Source of the DNA: Gammaproteobacteria bacterium 28-57-27
GTDB lineage: Bacteria; Pseudomonadota; Gammaproteobacteria; Halothiobacillales; Halothiobacillaceae
Reading direction: 5' to 3'
Assembly (NCBI GenBank): GCA_002281735.1
Contig: NCGK01000018.1
Location: forward strand, 1-49,188
DNA: 49,188 nt
The first letter of the stretch is position 1. Each line of letters opens with the position of its first letter. This document shows positions 36,328 through 44,881 of this stretch, piece after piece. The translations under genes and the position numbers were made by a program. Below the pieces are notes generated by a model. The model made no database searches. It was not told the DNA's origin and was given only the letters and a program-made list of their open reading frames with translations.

Positions 36328-37767
36328 TCAACCACGAAACCCTTTCATCCAATACACCGTGTATTTCAAATCCCAGTCCTGGTGAATTTGCACATGCAGC
36401 GGCTCCAGGGTTTCGACGGCGTTAAAGCGCGAGGTCAGCGCTTCGGGCAGAGGTTCATTGGTCACCATAAGCATGTCATGGCCGATATGCGGCTGGCCGA
36501 GGGGGTGCATCAGGTCGTATTGGTGGCGGATGCCCTGCCCCGCATTCCAGCTAACGATTTGCTCGGGGTGCAGGCGCAGGTGATAGCCCAGTTGGGCGAT
36601 GAGATCCCGATCCCCGCTCATCAGAAACGCCTGCGGTGCGAGTGCCTGTCGCGCTGCATACTGCTCGGCGAGTTGATCCCAGCCGCGCACGCGCTTGAAG
36701 GGGTCGGTCTTGCCGGTCATTTCCACGCCAAACCATTGCGCGCCTTGGGTGTAGTGGTAGGCACCGAGCATGATGATGACATTCAGCAGGATGGCGGCGA
36801 TCAACCAGCGCCGATGTTGTGCGCCCCAAGCTGCCAGCATCACGCTGGCGGCGACGAACGCGGGGGCAGCCCAGTTGGCATTGGCGCGCCCCAGCAGCGC
36901 CTGCGCCGAGATGGCCAGCAGGAAGAGCAGTGAAAAGGCGGCCAGCAGGTTTTTTTGCTTTGACGCAGGCAGCTTGAACAAGGCGACTAGCCAGAGCATC
37001 AGGCTAATTGGGCCAAACACCGCAAGCTGTCCGGAGAGAAACTCACCAAGTTCATCCCAATGCAGCCCGGCGTGCTCCAAGTTGGAGATTTCAGCGGTGT
37101 GCTGAAACGTCGGCCAACCGTGCTGTGCATTCCAGACGATATTCGGCGCAAGAATCAGCAAGGCCAACCCTGCCGCCAGCCACAAGCGCGGATTCAAAAG
37201 CTGCACCCGCCACGCGGGAACCAGCAGCAGCGCCAGCAACAGTGAAGGCGCGAATAACGCCATCGTGTACTTGCTCAACAGCCCCAAACCGCAAGCCAGA
37301 CCGAGCATCAGCCAATGTTTCCAGGCATTGGTTTGCAAGGCCAATATCAAGGCCAGCATCCCCCAGGCCCAAAACAGCAGCAGCAGCACATCGGTGGAAA
37401 TAATCAGGTTGGACAAGGCCACACCCGGCATCAACAAAAACAGCGTCGCCGCCCACAGCCCGACCCGCGCATCGAACAACACCTGCCCAAGGCGAAACAC
37501 CAGCCACGTCGTGATCGGATACACCAAAAGCGCACCCGCTTTGACACAAAACACACCATTGCCGCACAGACTGGTAGTGAAAGCGATTAACGCCGCAATC
37601 ATCGGTGGCTTGGAGTAATAACCCCAATCCAGCGCCTGCGCCCAACCCCAGTAATAGGCCTCATCAACATACAAACCAATACCCGCCGTGGCCAAAACCA
37701 AAGCGCGGTACACGGTCAATCCAGCAATGAGTAAAAACAGCCCGAAATAGGCGCGTGGTTCGGACAT
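36328..37767 (-). CDS. GT39-type (ArnT/PMT-like) membrane glycosyltransferase
   Basis: 479 residues from MSEPRAYFGLFLLIAG at 37767; the open frame reaches an ATG at 37800, but neither start has a clear ribosome site. The N-terminal loop GLYVDEAYYWGWAQALDWGYYSKPPMIA carries the acidic residue and aromatic/proline pattern of polyprenyl-phosphate-sugar glycosyltransferases (PMT_2 group). About ten to eleven membrane helices follow, then a soluble C-terminal region (FKRVRGWDQLAEQYAARQ through YTVYWMKGF). Such enzymes move a sugar from a lipid carrier to lipid A, glycans or proteins on the periplasmic side. The acceptor is unknown. It is divergent from the second GT39 gene with about 135 bp between starts. 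Confidence 0.8.
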   Translation of the reverse strand: MSEPRAYFGLFLLIAGLTVYRALVLATAGIGLYVDEAYYWGWAQALDWGYYSKPPMIAALIAFTTSLCGNGVFCVKAGALLVYPITTWLVFRLGQVLFDARVGLWAATLFLLMPGVALSNLIISTDVLLLLFWAWGMLALILALQTNAWKHWLMLGLACGLGLLSKYTMALFAPSLLLALLLVPAWRVQLLNPRLWLAAGLALLILAPNIVWNAQHGWPTFQHTAEISNLEHAGLHWDELGEFLSGQLAVFGPISLMLWLVALFKLPASKQKNLLAAFSLLFLLAISAQALLGRANANWAAPAFVAASVMLAAWGAQHRRWLIAAILLNVIIMLGAYHYTQGAQWFGVEMTGKTDPFKRVRGWDQLAEQYAARQALAPQAFLMSGDRDLIAQLGYHLRLHPEQIVSWNAGQGIRHQYDLMHPLGQPHIGHDMLMVTNEPLPEALTSRFNAVETLEPLHVQIHQDWDLKYTVYWMKGFRG

Positions 37768-37902
37768 GGACTTAAAGTTCGGCACAAGGCATCCATTCAT
37801 TAACAGAATGTCGTATAGCCTACCCGAAGTATCCCTTACTCAATAGCCGTACCTTGGGCTCCAAAATGCTAAAGTGCCGCATCTGAAAACTTGGCGCACG
37901 CT

Positions 37903-39468
37903 ATGCCGCAACAACCCATTCTTCACTACGCCCTGCTTTTCCTTGCCCTTGGCATCAGCTTCTTCTTCAACCTCGGCGGTGCGCCGCTATTTGATCTGGA
38001 CGAAGGCGCGTTCAGCGAGGCCACGCGCGAAATGTTCGTGCGCGGCGATTTCATCTCGCCCTTCGTCAATGGCCTGCCGCGCTTCGACAAGCCGGTGCTG
38101 ATTCACTGGCTGCAAGCCGCCAGCATGAGCCTGTTCGGCGTCACACCCTTTGCCTTCCGCCTGCCCTCGGCGCTGGCGGCAAGCGGCTGGGTGCTGTTGA
38201 CCTACGCCTTCGTCAGCCGCGTGATTGACCGTGAAACAGCCCTCCGCGCCGCGCTGATGCTCGGCACGGCGCTCGGCATTGTGATTATTGGCCGCGCCGC
38301 CACCGCCGATGCACTGCTCAATCTGTGGCTGGCTGCCGCCATGTTCGGCATCTACCTGTATTTTCTGGAGCGCAAAAAGCGCTGGATTCTGCTTACCCAT
38401 GCCGCGATGGGCTTGGGCTTTCTGACCAAGGGGCCGGTGGCTTTACTGATTCCCGGCGCGGTCGGGCTGATTTTTTTCGCCATGCAACGCGAACTCCCTG
38501 CCCTCATGCGCGCCGCATTCTACCCGCCGGGCTTGATTCTGCTGATTGGCATTCCGTTGCCTTGGTACATCCTGCAATACCAGGCGCAAGGCATGGCGTT
38601 TATCGACGGCTTTTTTGGCACCCACAACGTCGAGCGTTTTAGCGGCTCGATGGAAGGTCATGCCGGCAGCCTGTTCTATTATCTGCCGATTGCTTTACTG
38701 CTCGCCCTGCCCTTCACTACACCGCTTTTGCGCGCTGTGCGTGAACTGCCCAAACAAATCAAATCGCCACTGGGCCTGTATCTCTGGCTGTGGTTCGGCT
38801 TTGTGCTGGTGTTTTTCTCGCTCTCCGGCACCAAGCTGCCGCACTACCTTAATTACGGCATGACGGCGGCTATGATTGTTGCAGCACTGGCCTTGCCGAT
38901 GCTCAATTCGGGTCGGCTGGGGTCGCGTGTGCTGGCCTTGTTACCTGCGTTGCTGTTTTTTGCGCTGCTGGCGCCCCTTCCCTGCCTGCTACCTGAAATC
39001 ACTGCGCGTTTGCCAGAGGGTGATGCGCGGGCGCTGCTTATCGGGGCAGAAAGCCTGTTCCCCAATGGCTATTTCGAGGTTTTCTTCCTGCTGGCCGCGA
39101 CCAGTCTGGCGCTGATGTTTGTGCGTAGCCTTGCGCTAACGCCTAGCCTGATCGGTCTTGCCTTGGCTGGCAATCTGGCGCTTGCGCTGTTTTTCCTGCC
39201 GGCTCTGGGTGCGATTCAGCAAGGCCCCATCGCCAAGGCCGCCACCATAGCCAGCGAACAGGCTGCGCCGTATGTCATGTGGCGGGTCAATACGCCGAGT
39301 TACAGCGTGCACAGCGCGCATGTGCAAGAATTGCGTGAACCGCGCGCAGGCGATCTGGTGTTTACCCGCACCGAGGAACTCGTCAACCTCCCAGCGCACC
39401 ATGTGCTCATGAATGAACGCGGTTACAGCCTGGTTCGCCTGCAACCTTCGGAGCAATCGCATGAATAA
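37903..39468 (+). CDS. ArnT-like GT39 membrane glycosyltransferase
   Basis: 521 residues from MPQQPILHYALLFLAL at 37903; an in-frame TTG at 37891 is a poor start. The motif PLFDLDEGAFSEATREMFVRGDFISPFVNGLPRFDKP follows the DExxxxE...W/F.P...G..x..KPP pattern of ArnT-type transferases, with the acidic catalytic aspartate in the first periplasmic loop. About a dozen membrane helices, one ending FLTKGPVALLIPGAVGL, and a soluble C-terminal domain (YVMWRVNTPSYSVHSAHVQEL) match the family. ArnT itself adds aminoarabinose to lipid A, but the accompanying arn genes are absent, so another sugar or acceptor is likely. Its last 8 bp overlap the start of opgG, implying cotranslation. Confidence 0.82.
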   Translation: MPQQPILHYALLFLALGISFFFNLGGAPLFDLDEGAFSEATREMFVRGDFISPFVNGLPRFDKPVLIHWLQAASMSLFGVTPFAFRLPSALAASGWVLLTYAFVSRVIDRETALRAALMLGTALGIVIIGRAATADALLNLWLAAAMFGIYLYFLERKKRWILLTHAAMGLGFLTKGPVALLIPGAVGLIFFAMQRELPALMRAAFYPPGLILLIGIPLPWYILQYQAQGMAFIDGFFGTHNVERFSGSMEGHAGSLFYYLPIALLLALPFTTPLLRAVRELPKQIKSPLGLYLWLWFGFVLVFFSLSGTKLPHYLNYGMTAAMIVAALALPMLNSGRLGSRVLALLPALLFFALLAPLPCLLPEITARLPEGDARALLIGAESLFPNGYFEVFFLLAATSLALMFVRSLALTPSLIGLALAGNLALALFFLPALGAIQQGPIAKAATIASEQAAPYVMWRVNTPSYSVHSAHVQELREPRAGDLVFTRTEELVNLPAHHVLMNERGYSLVRLQPSEQSHE

Positions 39469-40975
39469 GTTCCAACTCCGCCACCTCACCCTGACGCTAC
39501 TGCTTGGACTGGCCTCCCTCCCGGTGAGTGCCATCGAGCATGCGGATATCGACCTCAAGGCCAAAGCGCTGGCTGCACAACCGTTTAGCCCGCCCAAAAA
39601 CTATCCCGCCCTGACTGCGCTGACCTATGACGACATGCTGGCGCTGCGTTATCGCACTGCAAAATCACCGTGGTTGGAAGATGGGCGCTTTTATCTTCAA
39701 TTTTTCCATCTGGGAAATTTCAACACCCACCCAGTCAAAATCAACCTGGTGGAAAACGCGCAGACCCGCCCCTGGATGTATGACAAATCCATGTTCGAGT
39801 GGCCGGATAAATTTCATGGCAACCCCGGTGTCATCCCCGAAGACTTGGGCTTTGCCGGACTACGCGTGCATGCGCCTATGCACCCTGGAGCCATGCCGGA
39901 AGAATTCCTGTTATTTCTTGGCGCGAGCTATTTCCGCTCGCGTGGTGATGGTGAGTGGTATGGCCAATCCGCACGGGCGCTGGCCATTGATACCGTGCTG
40001 AAAAAAGAAGAGTTCCCGGTGTTCACCGAGTTCTGGGTCGAACGCCCCAAAAAAGGCGATAAGTCGATTCGCATCCATGCCTTGATCGACAGCGAAAGCC
40101 TGAGCGGTGCCATGAGCATGGATGCCACGCCGGGCGATGCCAGCGTGATGCGCGTACAAATGACCCTGCATCTGCGTAAGTCCGTTCAGCGGCTGGGGCT
40201 GGCTCCACTGACTTCGATGTTTGAACACGGTGAAATGAGCCTCAATCTGCATGGTGATTTTCGCCCGGAAGTACATGACACCGACGGCTTGCTGATTGAA
40301 ACCGCGACCGGCGAGCGCATCTGGCGCCCACTCTCCAATCCGGGGGTACTGCTCGATAACGCCTTCAGAATGAACGCACCACGCGGTTTCGGTCTATTCC
40401 AACGTGACCGCCTCTGGGATCACTACCAGGACATCGGCGCACGCTACCCGAACCGCACCAATCTTTGGATTGAACCCGAAGGTTCATGGGGCAAAGGCTC
40501 AATTGCCCTGATTCAAATTCCGACCAATAACGAATACATGGACAATGTGGTTGCGTTCTGGACACCGGAAAAACCCGCGCAGGCGGGCGACACGCTGCGT
40601 TACGCCTACCGCATGACCTGGCACGGCCACCCACAGCGCAAGGCAGAACTGTGGATGGTGCGCGACACCCGCATCGGGCGCGGCGATATATTCAACGGCG
40701 AACAGGCGACGCGTTTTGTGATTGACTTTGAGCCGGGAGCCACCCCATGCAAGGCCGCAGCAGCACAACCCGTGCCGCATATCCAAACCTCCAGTAGCAC
40801 CAAAATTGTCGAAAACCACATCGACTGCCGCCCGGATGGAGGATGGCGCGCGGCTTTCAACGTGGTCACGCCCAAGCAAGGCGCACAGGATTTGAGCCTG
40901 CTGTTATTGGAAGACGACAAGCCAGTGTCCGAAACCTGGAGTTATACCTTTCAGCCTGAGCGCGAGATGCGTTAA
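39461..40975 (+). CDS. opgG: Periplasmic glucan biosynthesis protein OpgG (MdoG)
   Basis: Required for making branched osmoregulated periplasmic glucans. 504 residues from MNKFQLRHL at 39461, which has GGAG about nine nt upstream; the longer frame to 39413 lies inside the transferase gene. A signal peptide covers residues 1-23 (LLLGLASLPVSA). The mature part has the OpgG beta-sandwich motifs: TYDDMLALRYR, WYGQSARALAIDT, FTEFWVERP, HDTDGLLIETATGE and LWIEPEGSWGKG, and the Ig-like C-terminal domain ends QPEREMR. In most gammaproteobacteria opgG is followed by the glucosyltransferase opgH; here only a GT39 gene is coupled to it and a secretion locus follows. Family assignment is firm. Confidence 0.93.
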   Translation: MNKFQLRHLTLTLLLGLASLPVSAIEHADIDLKAKALAAQPFSPPKNYPALTALTYDDMLALRYRTAKSPWLEDGRFYLQFFHLGNFNTHPVKINLVENAQTRPWMYDKSMFEWPDKFHGNPGVIPEDLGFAGLRVHAPMHPGAMPEEFLLFLGASYFRSRGDGEWYGQSARALAIDTVLKKEEFPVFTEFWVERPKKGDKSIRIHALIDSESLSGAMSMDATPGDASVMRVQMTLHLRKSVQRLGLAPLTSMFEHGEMSLNLHGDFRPEVHDTDGLLIETATGERIWRPLSNPGVLLDNAFRMNAPRGFGLFQRDRLWDHYQDIGARYPNRTNLWIEPEGSWGKGSIALIQIPTNNEYMDNVVAFWTPEKPAQAGDTLRYAYRMTWHGHPQRKAELWMVRDTRIGRGDIFNGEQATRFVIDFEPGATPCKAAAAQPVPHIQTSSSTKIVENHIDCRPDGGWRAAFNVVTPKQGAQDLSLLLLEDDKPVSETWSYTFQPEREMR

Positions 40976-40989
40976 AGCGTTTTGCCGTG

Positions 40990-42405
40990 TTATCGCTCCC
41001 GCAAACTCTCACTCCCCATTTGCATCAAGGGACTGAGGAAGTACTCGATCACCCGGCGTGTTCCGGTCTTGATCTCAACGGAGACAGCCATACCGGGACT
41101 GAGGCGTACTGTCTTGTTTTCTATCTGCAGGGTGTCCTTGGCGAGTTTCACCCGAGTGGCATAAATCAACCCCAGCTTGTCATCCTGAATGGCATCCGAC
41201 GAAACTTGGGTGATACTGCCGTGCAAGGTGCCGTACTTGGTAAACAGGAAGGTTTCCACCTTGACCTCGGCATCCTGTCCGGGGTTGACAAAACCGATGT
41301 CCTTATTGGGCAACATGGCTTCGACTTCCAATACATGATCGGTCGGCACGATGACCATCAAGGCTTGTGCAGGCGTAACCACACCACCGACGGTATGGAT
41401 GACCAACTGCTGTACCGTGCCCGCAACCGGTGCGGATAAGTGCATCAGGCGACCACGCTGCTCAGCCTTGAGCACCTCCTGATGCAGTGATGCGGCTTTT
41501 TGCGTAGCCAGACTGTATTGATCCAGTAGTTGTCGGCGCGTCTCAGCGGTGAGAGTGACGCGCTGTTGTTGCACCTCGGCCAGTGCTGCACGAATTTCCA
41601 TGACCCTGGCCTGGCTGGAAGCCAAATCCTGCTCCTGTTCGATGCGCTCCTGCTCGCGCTCCAGGTAGCCGTGCTGTGAAATATAGTTTTCCTTCAACAG
41701 TTTCTGATAATCCTGTGCGCGTTGGCGTGCAATGGGCGCGGTCTGCGATAGTTTGGCGACCTGCTCCTGCGTGGTATGAAGTTCCGCCTGACGTCGGGTG
41801 GTTTCCATCTGCAATTGCCGTTGGCGCGCCTGATATTCCTGATATTGGCCGGTCAACTGACTCTGCTCGGCAAGCAAGCGCTGAGCATCCACGCCGTCCA
41901 CCGGCTCCAATTTGGGGGGCGTGCTGCTCTCCAACGCCGACAGCATGGCCTGAGCACGCAGAGCTTCCAGCGTCGCGTTCATGGCTTCGCTGCGCAAACG
42001 TTCGCTATCGGCGGCGGCCGTGGTGGCATCGAGCTCGATCAATACCTGCCCCGCCTGAACGGACTGACCATCGCGCACATGAATGGCCTTGACCACGGCG
42101 GTCTCCATCGGCTGAATCACCTTGGTACGGTCATTCGGGATGACCTTGCCAGAAGCCGTAGCCACAATATCGATACGCCCAAAACTTGCCCACAACAGTG
42201 CGATCAAGGCGAAACTCATAATAAGCCAGAGCACAATGCGTGGTGCCGGATGCAGCGGGGTATCGCGCAAAGCCAGCGCGGAAGGTAAGAACTGCGCCTC
42301 ATGGGCGTGCAGGTTGGGCGAATCGGTCTCCCTGCGTCGTGACCAAGCATGACGGAAGATGCGCGCGTAACGGCCTAAAAGATCAGCAAAAGCCTGACGT
42401 TTCAT
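40990..42405 (-). CDS. hlyD: Type I secretion membrane fusion protein (HlyD family)
   Basis: Periplasmic adaptor linking the ABC transporter to an outer-membrane TolC channel. 471 residues from MKRQAFADLLGRYARIF at 42405, with AGGA seven nt upstream; the open frame reaches 42447. Short cytoplasmic N-terminus, one membrane helix (residues about 55-72, IVLWLIMSFALIALLWASF), then IDIVATASGKVIPNDRTKVIQPMETAVVKAI as the first half of a lipoyl fold, a long coiled coil (about 140-330, rich in Gln/Glu/Arg), the second lipoyl half (HLSAPVAGTVQQLVIHTVGGVV) and a beta-barrel end. Typical HlyD length. Downstream of the hlyB-like gene and probably cotranscribed. No tolC homologue is in the window. Confidence 0.93.
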   Translation of the reverse strand: MKRQAFADLLGRYARIFRHAWSRRRETDSPNLHAHEAQFLPSALALRDTPLHPAPRIVLWLIMSFALIALLWASFGRIDIVATASGKVIPNDRTKVIQPMETAVVKAIHVRDGQSVQAGQVLIELDATTAAADSERLRSEAMNATLEALRAQAMLSALESSTPPKLEPVDGVDAQRLLAEQSQLTGQYQEYQARQRQLQMETTRRQAELHTTQEQVAKLSQTAPIARQRAQDYQKLLKENYISQHGYLEREQERIEQEQDLASSQARVMEIRAALAEVQQQRVTLTAETRRQLLDQYSLATQKAASLHQEVLKAEQRGRLMHLSAPVAGTVQQLVIHTVGGVVTPAQALMVIVPTDHVLEVEAMLPNKDIGFVNPGQDAEVKVETFLFTKYGTLHGSITQVSSDAIQDDKLGLIYATRVKLAKDTLQIENKTVRLSPGMAVSVEIKTGTRRVIEYFLSPLMQMGSESLRER

Positions 42406-42488
42406 AGATGGGTCCTGAGAAAGCACTGAATAAATTGTCATTTCCATGAAAGCCAGAATGACGAAATAAAACCAATCAGCGTTTACCT

Positions 42489-42612
42489 ATTGATCCGGCA
42501 CGATTAATCCATGAGACCGTAGGGTGCGCCATGCGCACCGATGGGCTAAAAGGTGCGCATGGCGCACCCTACGGATTGGCGGACAATCACGGATAAAGCT
42601 GGCCGGATCAAT
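42489..42612. repeat. Nested palindromic element between the hlyB- and hlyD-like genes
   Basis: A perfect 23 bp inverted repeat (42517-42539 and 42552-42574, each containing GGTGCGCATGGCGCACC or its complement, loop 12 nt) sits inside an outer 11 bp repeat ATTGATCCGGC (42489-42499) with GCCGGATCAAT (42602-42612). The outer arm touches the stop codon of the transporter gene. Inserted between two genes expected to be cotranscribed, it may reduce or end read-through to hlyD or stabilise the upstream RNA. Confidence 0.7.
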
Positions 42613-44744
42613 TAAGCATGTTGCAAGCGATGCAGCCGTGAGTAATGCCCTGCCTCGTGTTGCAGCAACTCAGCATGACTACCGACTTCGACAATCTGAC
42701 CGTGCTCCATCACCACGATGCGATGCGCATGGCGCACGGCGGACAGGCGGTGAGCTATGATGATGACCGTGCGCCCACGGCAGATGGCCTGCATGTTCTG
42801 CTGGATAATATGCTCGGACTCGTAGTCCAGCGCGCTGGTCGCCTCGTCAAAAATCAGGATACGCGGCTGCGTCATCAACGCACGAGCAATGGCAATACGT
42901 TGACGCTGACCACCGGAGAGCGTTGAACCATGCTCACCGACTTGGGTGTCGTAAGCCTCGGGCAGTTCCAGGATGAAGTCATGCGCACCCGCTAACTTGG
43001 CGGCTTGAATCACAGCCTCCAGCGGTGCGCCGGGGTCAACGAGAGCGATGTTCTCCCTGATCGAGCGGTTGAACAGCACGTTTTCCTGCATTACCACGCC
43101 AATCTGCCGACGCAGGCTGGAGGCATCCGCCAGCGCCAAATCCATTCCATCAATCAATACACGGCCACGCTCCGGCACGTACAGACGCTGAATCAGCTTG
43201 GTGAGCGTGCTCTTGCCCGACCCGGAGCGTCCGACAATACCGATGACTTCGCCCGGCTGGATGTCGAGATCAATGCCTTTCAGCACTTCTGGGGCATCGG
43301 GGCGATAGCGAAACCGAACCTGATTGAAGGTGATGCGTCCACGAATTGGCGGCAAACTACCCTTGGTGCCTGCGGCCTCCGTTGGCGCATTCAGAATATC
43401 GCCCAATCGTTGGATAGAAATACCGGTCTGCTGAAAATCCGTCCACAACTGAGCCAAACGCATGATCGGCTGTGCCACACGGGCAGCCAGCATATTGAAT
43501 GCAATAAGCTGACCGACGCTGAGCTGCCCTTCTATCACCAGCTTGGCGCCCAGCCAAAGCGTAGCGACGGTGACCAGCTTGCCGATAAGGTTGGTGCTTT
43601 CATGCGCCAGCGTCGAGAGTGTGGCTGTTTTGAAACTGGACGAAACATAGCTGGCAAGCTGATTATCCCAACGGCGCTGCATCTGCGGCTCCACCGCCAT
43701 GCTCTTCAGCGTATCAATCCCTGAAATAGCCTCCACCAAAAAAGCCTGGTTCTCCGCACCCCGGTTGAATTTCTCGTGCAACCGTGCGCGCAACAGCGGC
43801 GTGACCATGAGAGCGATCAAGAAATACAGAGGCAGCGAGGCCAATACAACCAGCGTCAGCCAACCGCTGTACAACAGCATCACGCCGATGAACACCACTG
43901 AAAACAACACATCAAGCACCACGGTAATTGCATTACCGGTGAGAAAGGCACGAATATTTTCCAGCTCACGCACCCGCGCCACCGAATCCCCCACCCGCCG
44001 CGCCTGAAAATAGCCCAACGGCAAATGCAACAGATGCTGAAACAGTCGTGCACCAAGCTCGACATCGATGCGACTGGTGGTATGCGCAAAAACGTAGCTG
44101 CGCAGCCCGGAGAGCAACACTTCAAACAGCGACACCACCAGCAACCCTAGCGCAATCACATCCAGCGTAGTCAAACCCCGATGCACCAACACCTTGTCCA
44201 TCACCACCTGAAAAAACAGCGGCGTGATAAGTGCGAACAGATTCAGTACCAACGACACCAGCAAAATCTCACTCAGCAGCTTGCGGTATTTGACGATGGC
44301 AGGAATAAACCAGGAGAAATCAAAGCGCGCCATCTCACCAACCATTGAGGCGCGTGAAGCGAACAGAATAAGCCCACCGCTCCAGCGCGCCAGCAACTCA
44401 TCCCTGGACACGACCTGTGGCCTTTCGGCCATCGGGTCGTGAATCAACACCTTGTCGCCCTCAAAGCGCGCGAGAATGAAATAGCCGCCTGAACTGTCCA
44501 ACGCCATGGCAGGCAGTGGCGTGCGCTCCAGGCGATCAATGGATGTCTTGACCGCTTTGGCCTGTAACCCCAAGTGTTTAGCGGCAAGCAGAATATCGGT
44601 TTGACTGAAGGCCTCGCCGGATGTCTTGAACTGGTGTGCAAGCTGATCGGGGTCGGCTGCAATCTGATGGAAACGGGCGAGCATGACCAGACAGGCCAGC
44701 CCGCGATCCAGTGCGGGGGCACTCATCACGTGTGCGTGTTGCAT
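42612..44744 (-). CDS. hlyB: Type I secretion ABC transporter (HlyB-like, C39-like N-terminal domain)
   Basis: Inner-membrane ATPase that exports an RTX protein in one step. About 710 residues from [15 protein letters not shown] at 44744; later ATG codons are possible. The N-terminal 130 residues form a C39 peptidase-like domain: the catalytic cysteine of active C39 peptidases (DCGLAC) is replaced by arginine ([16 protein letters not shown]), so this is the non-cleaving docking form found in HlyB. Six membrane helices follow ([21 protein letters not shown] is nearly the E. coli HlyB sequence), then the ATPase with Walker [10 protein letters not shown], signature LSGGQRQR, Walker [13 protein letters not shown] and AHRLS. 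Flanked by its HlyD partner and RTX substrate gene. Confidence 0.95.
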   Translation of the reverse strand: MQHAHVMSAPALDRGLACLVMLARFHQIAADPDQLAHQFKTSGEAFSQTDILLAAKHLGLQAKAVKTSIDRLERTPLPAMALDSSGGYFILARFEGDKVLIHDPMAERPQVVSRDELLARWSGGLILFASRASMVGEMARFDFSWFIPAIVKYRKLLSEILLVSLVLNLFALITPLFFQVVMDKVLVHRGLTTLDVIALGLLVVSLFEVLLSGLRSYVFAHTTSRIDVELGARLFQHLLHLPLGYFQARRVGDSVARVRELENIRAFLTGNAITVVLDVLFSVVFIGVMLLYSGWLTLVVLASLPLYFLIALMVTPLLRARLHEKFNRGAENQAFLVEAISGIDTLKSMAVEPQMQRRWDNQLASYVSSSFKTATLSTLAHESTNLIGKLVTVATLWLGAKLVIEGQLSVGQLIAFNMLAARVAQPIMRLAQLWTDFQQTGISIQRLGDILNAPTEAAGTKGSLPPIRGRITFNQVRFRYRPDAPEVLKGIDLDIQPGEVIGIVGRSGSGKSTLTKLIQRLYVPERGRVLIDGMDLALADASSLRRQIGVVMQENVLFNRSIRENIALVDPGAPLEAVIQAAKLAGAHDFILELPEAYDTQVGEHGSTLSGGQRQRIAIARALMTQPRILIFDEATSALDYESEHIIQQNMQAICRGRTVIIIAHRLSAVRHAHRIVVMEHGQIVEVGSHAELLQHEAGHYSRLHRLQHA

Positions 44745-44768
44745 GGATGTCCAATGAAATGAATTTAC

Positions 44769-44820
44769 ACCCACACCTTCATGCACACGACGCTGGCGTC
44801 ATGTTCATGAAGGTGTGGGT
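44769..44820. repeat. Inverted repeat just upstream of the hlyB-like gene
   Basis: ACCCACACCTTCATG (44769-44783) is perfectly complementary to 44806-44820, extending to 16 bp, with a 22 nt loop. It ends about 25 nt before the chosen start codon, so it could form an RNA structure in the leader or an operator. Confidence 0.6.
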
Positions 44821-44836
44821 GCATGACCAAAAGGAC

Positions 44837-44871
44837 GTGCCGCACCAAGCCCATATCAGCCTGTGCGGCAC
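44837..44871 (-). terminator. Hairpin after the RTX gene
   Basis: GTGCCGCAC and GTGCGGCAC form a 9 bp stem with a 17 nt loop, starting about 11 nt after the RTX stop codon, followed by TCCTTTT on the minus strand. The weak T tract suggests partial termination, which would lower transporter relative to substrate expression. Confidence 0.5.
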
Positions 44872-44881
44872 GGTGTGTGGT

